DNA of 64,000 nucleotides. Origin: Blasia pusilla (Eukaryota; Marchantiophyta; Marchantiopsida; Blasiales). Each line of letters starts with the position of its first letter. Within the stretch, counting starts at the first letter, position 1. Under the pieces are notes generated by a model. It was not told the origin of the DNA. It ran no database searches and saw nothing but the letters and a program-made list of their open reading frames with translations. Shown piece after piece: positions 10,997 through 18,565 of this stretch. The DNA lies in assembly GCA_050084515.1 (NCBI GenBank), contig CM114271.1, positions 67,642,001-67,706,000 of the forward strand. Direction: 5' to 3'. Made by a program: the position numbers and the translations under genes.

Positions 10997-12600
10997 TCGT
11001 GCACCTACTCTCCTTGAACGTTAATCTTGTTGTTGCGGAAGTGTGCATTCAGTAGGTCCCGTTCTCAACGCTGATCTGCATCCAAACACGCACTTTGGTT
11101 AGTCGGGTCTTGGATCAATCAGCAGGATACCTTTATGAGTTCTCGTTCTCCTTTTTTGCTTTGACTTGCGGTTTCCTTGCTTCTTCGCCCTTGGTCGCCA
11201 TTTGCGAGTCCTCACTTTCTCAGATCTCCTCCTCGTCTCTTGTGTTCCTCCTCGAGCGTCGCGGTTTTCCAACTACCTTGAGTTCTTCTCAAACGTCCAG
11301 ATCTTCCACGACCCCAAGTTCACGCTCACCAAGGATTTGCTCTGATACCACGTGTCGTGCACCTACTCTCGTTGAACGTTAATCTTGTTGTTGCGGAAGC
11401 GTGCGTTCACTAGGTCACGTTCTCAACGCTGATCTGCATCCAAACACGCACTCTAGTTAGTCAAGTCTTGGATCAATCAGTGGGCTAATTTTCTGAGTTC
11501 TTGTCTCGGTCTCTCATCAAGCTCAACCTTCCTAGTTTTTCGGTTTACAACACGGGCAAGTCTCGCAAGACTTGGGACAGACTTTATGGTCGGTTCAAGA
11601 ACCTCAAACGGCGTTTTGTGCCTGGCACTTCCAACTATCCGATGGACATCCAATGAGTCCCTAACCGAGACTCGCACAAAGTGAATATCGGGTTGGAATC
11701 CAAGTGTGGCATACAAAGTCCACTCCCTTGGATGAGGTTTGGGTTTCGAGTTCCAACGCCAAACTCCCGTTCCATCCAGTGCCTCTGAGACGCCGTTTGG
11801 CGCTCAAAGTGGGGATTCGTGTTCCAAGACATCTTGGAGAGACTCCTCCCTTACTAGTACTTCTGGGGATTTCCGGGGTCCCCCTACCTTTAGGGAAAGA
11901 CACCCGGGCCTCTCCAATTGGCCCTCAACCCGATTGCTCTCACAGTCATTTTCGGCCAATATCTCAGTCTGTACTTATGCATTTTCTAAGATCTTTGGTG
12001 CGTTGGAAGCGTCTTAAGATAAGCTTTTTAATGCGCTCTTACTTGTCCTGAATGCATCTTAGGGATAAACGTTATGGTCCAAAACATAGTCAAATTCCCC
12101 AAACGCTAGTCGTGTTCCAAAACTGGTTCTCACCTCCATGGCAACCAACCTTCCAAGACTCAACTCATCTCAAGTCTTGGCTCACGTTTGGTCTAGGTTT
12201 CCTGGTCGCGACCATTAATGCACGAAACGCACAACTCTGTTTCGCGTTTCGTCTCTTGGACTTTTCCAAGAGACCTTTCCAAACGCCTCTCCAAAGCGTA
12301 AACATCGCAGCGTGAGTGCACTTGAGTTATGATGTTCCGCTTGGCGCCTATTTGGTGTTTTTTGGTTATGAGGGTCGCGACACTCACCCCTCCTTAGAAG
12401 GTTGATGTCCTCATCAATGCAAACCTTATTAATTTTAAGTTCTGGGAAGCCGACCCGGTAACACTGAATCACATTCTGGTAGCTAACCCACAATTCAACT
12501 TTTGGCTTGAGTGTTAGGTTGTAGCTTGCAGCACTTAAAATTATTAGCTTCTTCACTTCAATAAGCCTAGACTTGTCCACATAAAGGTAGTGATGCATCC
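10997..12600 (-). mobile_element. Nested LTR-retroelement fragment (LTR end - gag start - PBS - LTR - PPT)
   Basis: Reading on the minus strand from 12600 down: an internal 3' end (12398-12600), a polypurine tract CTAAGGAGGGGTGAG (12397-12383), a full LTR (12382-11353), then CG and TGGTATCAGAGC (11350-11339), a perfect initiator-Met-type primer binding site. A leader follows with an ATG beginning MATKGEEARKPQVKAKK (around 11200), then another partial LTR end (11122-10997). One LTR is thus flanked by a PPT on one side and a PBS on the other. That fits two tandem copies sharing an LTR, or a circle-junction product, later truncated. The unit sits inside the Ty3/gypsy element. Confidence 0.65.
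11353..12382 (-). repeat. LTR of the nested element (TGTCGCGACC...GTGCACGACA)
   Basis: This 1,030-bp LTR is homologous along its whole length to the solo LTR at 4340-5350 (shared blocks such as GGTTATGA, CTAGTACTTCTGGGG, CTTGGACACC-type segments and the terminal GAGAGTAGG). It starts TGTCGCGACC and ends GCACGACA on the minus strand, directly between a polypurine tract and a TGGTATCAGAGC primer binding site. Confidence 0.8.
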
Positions 12601-12687
12601 GTATGCCCACTTGCAATACTACAGCCAACACCGGATTGGCTGCAGTATTGCAGGTGGGCATACGGATGCATCAGTACCTTTATGTGG
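12577..12687. repeat. 52-bp inverted duplication at the insertion/methyltransferase junction
   Basis: The arms are 12577-12628 and 12636-12687, separated by a 7-nt loop. They match at 49 of 52 positions. The right arm encodes the beginning of the surviving methyltransferase (GLAAVLQVGIRMHQYLYV). The left arm is the same coding DNA reversed and is joined to the internal 3' end of the nested element. Confidence 0.9.
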
Positions 12688-13696
12688 AGAGAGATGAGAC
12701 CTCGCGGCGAGTATCATTACGTCACGTGGCGAGATTGGTCCAATGGTATTCTGAGTTGTTGCCGGTATCTACAGTACGGGAATATCAGCATACACTACCC
12801 GCCTACATCTCTTTGGTGGGGGCGCAGGATTTGGATAGAGTTAGCACCATTCATTTGGTGATTGTTGGATGGCCATGTGAGGGTCATTCATTAGTTGGCC
12901 AAGGATTTGGATTGCAAGATCCGAGGTCAGGGATGTTTTGGGAGATGTTGCGAGTAGTACGACATTTTCCAGAGAGTCAGACATGTTCTCAAGCGTACAT
13001 TTTGGAGAATGAGCCGTTGTTGGGAGACACTCGTGCACATATGATGACGAGTGTGCATCACGTGAGGTCGTGGTTGGGACCTGTTGTGTTGCTAGATGCA
13101 ACGAGAGTTGGATCACCTGCCCATCATCCACGATTGTGCTGGACGAACCTGATACCATCCGAAGTACTGAGTCGAACATACAATGGAGTCCAGAGAGCAC
13201 CACATCTCACAGTGGATACTATTTTGGGCTCAGGGCGTCAATCTCAAGTGGTGACGCGGGATGATAGACCACCGTTGGCATGGCCAATAGGATGGGGGAG
13301 TTGAGGGCAGCCATACCTATGTTCGTGAGTTTCCTAGCATCCCATGCCTTTCGTCAGGGAGGGCCATGCATGATTTGGGATGAGGTGATCGGAGCTTTAG
13401 AGGAGCCTACAACCGATAAGTGCGAGCACGCCATGGGGTTTGCTACGGGTACTACGGCGGTGCCAGGGATGGATGAGGCATCTCGGAGACAGGTGTTGGG
13501 GCAAGCGATGGACCTCAATTGTCTCACATGGATAGTCAGCCTAGGTATGCCTGAGCAGAGATGGATGCGAGTGTCATCCATGCCGTCACGTCCACGAGTT
13601 GGACCATTGCCTACAGGGTCTGTACAGGCATTGGTTGGGGGCAGGACGAGGAGAGATAGGCACCCATGGACTTCTTGGGACGTCGTTCGAGCTTAG
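12630..13696 (+). pseudogene. Cytosine-5 DNA methyltransferase domain carried inside Ty3/gypsy pol (decayed)
   Basis: Residues in order (frame of 12603-13304): TGLAAVLQVGI is the tail of SAM-binding motif I, with its FxGxG part lost at the junction. DLVI-like HLVIVGWPCEGHS (about residues 84-96, Pro-Cys at 12873-12878) is motif IV with the catalytic Cys. AYILENEP (Glu at 13005) is motif VI, where ENV has become ENE. SPAHHPRLCWTNL (about 171-183) is motif VIII. After a frameshift near 13280-13300, MGFATGTTAVPG and RRQVLGQAMDLN are motifs IX-X, which close the fold. The enzyme would transfer a methyl group from SAM to DNA cytosine. It lies between protease and RT on the same strand, so it belongs to the element rather than being a host gene. 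Frameshift, lost motif I and altered motifs make this copy inactive. The target-recognition region is short, and the class (DNMT3-like or algal-type) needs a phylogeny. Confidence 0.85.
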
Positions 13697-14821
13697 AGTG
13701 CGAAGGCAGCCAGAGTAGCACATGTTCATTTTTTGATGTGGAGCATGGTGTAGGAGGTCAGAGTGGAGTGGTTGTTGCGAAGGTGGCTTGGGTTGCTACA
13801 TAGCAACCAAAGCCGGAGGTTGCGTCCTCTCCAAGTGAGGTCACGATGGAGACTTGGGAGCTTGTGATAGGTCTCAAGTTGATAGGAGGAGAGCGACGGC
13901 GAGTTTATAGGTTTCTGAGAGGGCATGTCAGTTGTTTTGCCTTCAATATGAGAGACTTGGGTACGCTGAAGGGTCCCAAGATATGGATTGAGTTGGCTAG
14001 TGATATGTCGATCTTTCGTCGATCCTACAAGTATTCTGATATGGAGTGAGCCTTGATTTAGAGCAGGAGTCAAGACTTGTTGGAGGCTGAACTTGTGGAG
14101 TTATCACATGGGGAGTATGCATCTGCCACAGTCATTCCGGCGAAGAAGGATATGTATGGCAATTGGACGGATAGGCGGATGTGTGGAGATTACCGTCCTA
14201 TCAACCGCTAGACAAGGTCAGATCGGTACGCCATGCCTACTCTTCAGTACTTTAGATCTCCGTGTTGGCTATCATCAGCTTCCTATCAGGTTGGAGGACA
14301 GGGAGAAGACAACATTCTGGGGGATAGATCGATTCGGGAGAGATTGCTTGTATCAGTGGCGGTTCTTACCATTTGGGTTGAAGAACGCGCCTGCGGAGTT
14401 TCAGAGAGTGGTGGATAGGATTCTGGCTGGCTTGGATTTTGTACGATGTTACATAGATGATATTCTTATCTTCAATTCCACGGTTGAGGAGCATGAGCGA
14501 CACCTGGAGGAGGTGTTTTGTCGATTGCAGTTACATGGACTGAAGTTACATCCAGGCAAGTGCAGATTCTTTCAAGAGCAAATTGAGTACTTGGGACACA
14601 CCATATACCCGAGTGGGTTAGGCGTTCAGCAGACAAAGGTGGAGGCTATTGCGCAGATTCCACGCCCTACAGATGTGAGTCGAGTCCAAGCGTTTCTTGG
14701 AGTGGAAAACTTCTATCGACGATATGTCAAGGGTTTTAGTGCGATCGCAAAGTCTTTGCCCTTGTTGATGAGACTTGATCAGGTTTGGTTGTGGGGAGAT
14801 GAACAGGAGCGAGATTTTTAG
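13697..14821 (+). pseudogene. Ty3/gypsy reverse transcriptase (decayed)
   Basis: The N-terminal part is in the frame of 13846 (DLGTLKGPKIWIELASD, IFRRSYKYSDME), then continues past stops as LVELSHGEYASATVIPAKKD and RRMCGDYRPINR. A short deletion/frameshift near 14250 leads into the frame of 14093-14821. There STLDLRVGYHQLPI, LPFGLKNAPAEFQRV and YIDDILIF (the YxDD catalytic box) are followed by EYLGHTIYPSGLGV and FLGVENFYRRYVKGFSAIAK. The RT copies the element RNA into DNA. Stops include TGA at about 14047, TAG near 14058 and 14209, and TAG at 14819. The order PR-MTase-RT is unusual for Ty3/gypsy. Confidence 0.9.
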
Positions 14822-15304
14822 GAGCTCAAGGACATGTTGAAGTCCTCACCCATTTTACAGAGACCGGTTAGGGATCGCCCATTCCAGTTACATACATATT
14901 GGAGCATGTTGGGTCTATGAGCAGTGCTTACTCAGAGGGATGACGAGGAGAGGGATTTTATTGTGGCTTACGCGAGCCGATCGAACAACATTGCAGAGGC
15001 AAAGTACAGCTCTTACGAGGGAGAGTGCTTGGCTGCAGTATGGGCCGTGGCACATTTTAGGTGCTATTTATTCGGCAACCCTCTCACACTTATCACTGTT
15101 CATCAGGCGTTGAGGTGGTTGATGGAGACTGACAAGCTTACGGGAAAGCTTGCCAGGTGGGCTCTATTACTACACGAGTATGAGTTTCAGGTGGTTCATA
15201 GGCCAGGCCGGTTGAACCAGGATGCAGATGGGTTGAGTCGTAACCCGTGTCCGAGTCATAGAGACGATACAAGAGCAGTTTGTGGCCAGATGTATGATAT
15301 ATGA
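14822..15304 (+). pseudogene. RNase H domain of the Ty3/gypsy element (decayed)
   Basis: Downstream of the RT stop the frame continues with ELKDMLKSSPILQRPVRDRPF. After a TGA at 14917-14919 the frame 14924-15304 follows: VLTQRDDEERDFIVAYASRS, KYSSYEGECLAAVWAVAHFR, LRWLMETDKLTGKLARWALL and the typical end VVHRPGRLNQDADGLSRNP. This is the Ty3/gypsy RNase HI-like domain, which removes the RNA strand of the RNA:DNA hybrid. YSSYEGECLA corresponds to the catalytic Glu helix, and NQDADGLSR to the final Asp. Confidence 0.88.
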
Positions 15305-15350
15305 TAGAGTGCGAGCATCCTTCAATGCTCCCACTCCGTAGTTACATCCT

Positions 15351-15818
15351 TTGCCGATTATGGGTTTAGGTTATCGGTGGAGTTTAGACTTTGCGGGACC
15401 TTTGCCATTGACGGGGCGTCATCATAGGTACATGTTGGTCATGGTGGAGCATGTTTCCAAGTGGATAGAGTTGGTGGCACTACCAGACAAGGCGAACGAG
15501 GGAACAACTTATGCGTTTCTAGATCATGTGCTTAGTCCCTTTGGTGCACCGGCGGAGATGTTGACTGACCAGGGTACCGAGTTCGGGGGAGAGTTTCAGG
15601 CCTTGTGTGATCAGGTGATGATAGATCACCGCACCTTGTCCAGAGATCATCCTGAGGCGGATGGGTTGGCAGAGAGAGTAGTACAGACAGTGAAGAGAGG
15701 ATTGTGCAAGTATGGCTTGCAGCGAGGACAGTTGAGGGAGTGGGACCTACAGTTGCCATGGTTGGCTATGGGTTATCGCTTTAGTCGGCAGGCATCTTTT
15801 GCGTCCTTTTCACCATAA
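15351..15818 (+). pseudogene. Integrase catalytic core of the Ty3/gypsy element
   Basis: The ORF contains YRWSLDFAGPLPL (first Asp), VEHVSKWIELVALPDK, LTDQGTEFGGEF (second Asp) and HPEADGLAERVVQTVKRGL (Glu). This is the DDE core that joins element DNA to the chromosome. The N-terminal HHCC zinc domain normally found between RNase H and the core is not recognisable; only about 50 codons separate them and stops are present. The ORF ends with a TAA, after which the frame resumes at 15822 in the C-terminal part. Confidence 0.88.
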
Positions 15819-15821
15819 TTT

Positions 15822-16373
15822 TTGCTCTTTGGGAGACAGCCAGATTTACCTACAGCTATTCAACGTGATATGGCGGAGGTGTTAGATCTTGATGATCCAG
15901 ATGTGTGGGTACAAGCATGTTCTCAGAGGGCGGAGATTTTTCGTAGAGTTATGCCTATTTCCTTTGAGAACTTAGCTATTGCTCAGCATAGAGATACCTT
16001 GAGGTACACGACCATTCGTGGAGGAGGTTATCGGCCAGGGATTATGAGGTTTCATCCTAGGGATTACGTGTATTTACAACAGGCGGCACCCACGACGCTA
16101 GATATCACTGCAGGACGCACGATCCTACTTGTGCACGAGGTATTACCAACCGGAGTCCTCATGTTGGAGGGACGGGATGGTATGGTTTGGAAGGATCATG
16201 TGCGCAATTGTGCGCCATGTCATCTTCCAAACGTAGAGGGGATAGTGGATCCGAGCTTGACAGTGGTACCTACGGGCTTGAGGTGTATGTTATGCGGATC
16301 TACGAGGGGTGCAACCACCATGTTGGTATGTGATGGTTGTTCTCGAGGGTGGCATATGTCAAAACTGACGTAG
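15822..16373 (+). pseudogene. Integrase C-terminal domain with a PHD-type zinc finger
   Basis: Residues 1-150 continue the integrase: LFGRQPDLPTAI, ENLAIAQHRDTLRYTTIRGG, FHPRDYVYLQQAAPTTLD, GRTILLVHEVLPTGVLMLEG and HVRNCAPCHLPNV, an SH3-like DNA-binding region. In this position many plant elements carry a chromodomain. Here residues 155-180 instead read RCMLCGSTRG-x5-VCDGCSRGWHMS, a Cys-x2-Cys, Cys-x2-Cys, Trp-His pattern typical of the first half of a PHD finger. The next expected Cys is Lys (16359-16364 region), and a TAG at 16371 ends the frame. Past it, the translation still shows a SWREP segment and a Cys-rich tail (about 16425-16445). PHD fingers read histone H3 tails, so a role in choosing integration sites is inference. 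Confidence 0.75.
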
Positions 16374-18115
16374 TCTTGGAGGGAGCCACTTGATAACGTT
16401 CAAACCTCATTCACGAGTGATAAGTGTAGTTGTAACTTTGCAGCATGCAGTGGAGGCGAGAGAAGCACTATTCTTGAAACTAGAGAAGTGGAGCACCTGA
16501 AACTAGCAGAGGACGACGGCATGGCTAGAAGGTAACTTCCATTGTTTTTTATTTGGTAACTTTGTCGTGATTGTCTATTTCTCACTATTTCTCACCAAAC
16601 CCAGAGGCACCAATTTGATGGAGGTCGCACTGGGTCAGCAAATATGGCTGCCATGAATCCCTGTCGTGGCTTGTTTATTTCTGCAGAGAGGAGATGCATC
16701 TTTCGTGTGCTTGAGAGATGTAGCTCCGTGATCTTATTTCAATCCGATAGCCTCAACGAGCTTGTGAAGATATAATGTAAGGATTCCTACTCATATCGTT
16801 TGAATTTGCACCTGCGGCTGCACTCGATAGCTTGTGAATTGCCCGTATGACGTAGCTTTAGCGGATTGCTTGTGAATTGCTCGTATTTGCAGGGATGTGC
16901 ATTTCGGTCAGGTCCTCGTGGCCTTCTCATGGGCCTTGCTCCCGGCCCGGCTGCTCCTTCATCTGCCTTTTCCTCGCCTGCAAACTTGTCGGCTCTCTCT
17001 ATCTCTGGTATGCAATTCATCTTCTTTGGTCTTTTTCCCGTTGCTATGGATTGCCGCACATTTGACTTCGTAGAGCGCAAAACTGTGCTTTTTGGTGAAT
17101 TTCGCGTGGTCTTCTTGTGGGCCTTGGCCATTTTCACTTTCTTAGTTCTACGAACAAGCATCATGGTTACAATCACAGAAGAGATTTCCGTCCCGAACAG
17201 AGAAGAGAATTCCCAGTGAGGCTCATGTTGTGCCAGTTTAAAGCAGAGTAGCACCGACATCTTCTTATTTGGGCGCCTCTTATTGTACACGCCTTCTTCT
17301 CCATCCGCACCTCTTGTGGAATCTTGACAATAACCCTGACGTACAACCCCATGTCCTGATCACTTTAACTGATCCAAAAGCACCAGGTTTGGAATTGTCC
17401 TTCCTGAATTGTCCAACTCAGCCCCTCTGATTTTCATTTTGAGAACAGAAGGTGTCTATGAATGTTTAGACATGGAAGAACAAAATCTGCGGAATCCAAA
17501 TTTGATATTAGTTCACAAGCATGGAACTTGGCATGAATTTCCCACCGAATGTCGAAATGGCCGTGAAACAATGCGTTAATTCTCACCACCATGGCCGCGC
17601 AGGTTGTGGGCGCCCTACATCCCTTCCTGAAGTATATAGTACCTCTAGAGGCCAGGATTAAAACAGCCACGAGCTCAGGTCCACATTGCAGTCACGTCAT
17701 TAACTGCAAGCAACCCTCGCAACGGGCCACCTTCCTCACTCCCTAGTAGCCCTCCCGACTCCCGAGACGCTCATCACTCCTCCCCTCGAGGACCGCATGT
17801 GCTCTCTTCTGAAGAAGGCGCAGAGGAATGAAGTCACGCGAAATCTTTGCTGTACTATATTTCCCAAGAATTTTGCCCCCCCCCATGATAAGTGTGTCTC
17901 CTTTGAAAAACCTTACTTATGATAAGTGATACCAAAACCCAACTCTCTAAATTCCCTTCATCCATTAGAACTACATAAATTGTCGGCATGCTTGTTACTC
18001 CCATTCTTTAAGAATTAAAAACTAGTCCTCCATTCTTTTTTAATTAAAATAAATATAATATTATGTCTTTTCTGTAGACAGTCCCTTCAAACATCGTCTC
18101 AGCGTGACCAAAACT
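16374..18115. other. Downstream flank with possible exon-like pieces; no gene called
   Basis: The 3' LTR expected here is not recognisable. The integrase frame, read past its stop, stays open from about 16440 to 16531 and ends at AAG|GTAAC, a splice-donor-like site. An ATTTGCAG|G followed by an open segment and CTCTG|GTATG occurs at 16885-17009. Two overlapping frames (16787-17290 minus, 16866-17219 plus) have no recognised domain. A short direct repeat (GCTTGTGAATTGC) occurs near 16830 and 16868. I cannot support a product. Confidence 0.35.
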
Positions 18116-18186
18116 TGCATCGGCCGGGAATCGAACCCGGGTCTGTTCCGTGGCAGGGAACTATTATACCCCTAAACCACCGATGC
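18116..18186 (-). tRNA. tRNA-Gly (anticodon GCC)
   Basis: This is a 71-nt cloverleaf on the minus strand, identical to the copy at 3434-3504 except for two changes in the D-arm region (GGTTTAG for GGTCTAG and GTATAAT for GTAGAAT). Acceptor stem, anticodon arm with CTGCCAC loop, and T arm are intact. Two decayed relatives lie just downstream on the same strand (18301-18371 and 18495-18565). Confidence 0.93.
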
Positions 18187-18300
18187 GGACATGAATGGCG
18201 AGGTCCAACTCTTATAATTACTTAAAATATAACGCTGGTGCTAATATCCCACTCCGAACCTCAAAGTGATAATTTCATTTTATTGTGGGTCAAGCGAGAA

Positions 18301-18371
18301 GGTAAAACACGGACGACAACGGCGGGTCTCTACCGTGCCAGCGAAAAATCCTACCCTTAGACCACAAACGC
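18301..18371 (-). pseudogene. tRNA-Gly pseudogene (T arm lost)
   Basis: The 71-nt minus-strand segment aligns position by position with the intact tRNA-Gly over its first 49 nt (GTGGTCTAAGGGTAGGAT, then CTGGCAC where the anticodon loop would be, then AGACCCG). It diverges completely over the T arm and 3' acceptor strand. The anticodon position reads GGC instead of GCC. Confidence 0.7.
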
Positions 18372-18494
18372 TTGCACGTGCTGCATCCTAAAATATCAGG
18401 TGCTCATTGAACCTCATTCTAATTTCGGCGTTAGTGTTTGGGAACTCCCGCAGCAGGCGAGAAAAAACTCAGCATACCATAAGTCGACACGTGC

Positions 18495-18565
18495 AGAGAG
18501 AGGCTGGGAATCGAACCCGGGTTAAGACGGGGCCAGACACTACTCCACTCCTAGAGCACCGACGC
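18495..18565 (-). pseudogene. tRNA-Gly pseudogene (acceptor stem broken)
   Basis: The alignment to tRNA-Gly runs over 71 nt. The 5' acceptor strand GCGTCGG and the complete T-arm box GGGTTCGATTCCC are preserved, and GCC remains at the anticodon position. The anticodon stem no longer pairs, and the 3' acceptor strand has been replaced by TCTCT-type sequence. Confidence 0.7.

Noticed and set aside
12215-12661. A 148-codon minus-strand frame that begins like the methyltransferase
   Set aside because: The similarity is only the reversed 52-bp arm. The rest is the 3' end and LTR of the nested element.
12630-13590. Methyltransferase as a host DNMT gene or gene fragment unrelated to the element
   Set aside because: It lies on the same strand between recognisable protease and RT with a coherent linker (NLVRQAW), and similar element-encoded enzymes are known. 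Not excluded until other copies are seen.
16787-17290. A 167-codon basic minus-strand protein
   Set aside because: No recognised domain, and the opposite strand is equally open. The Lys/Arg richness may reflect base composition.
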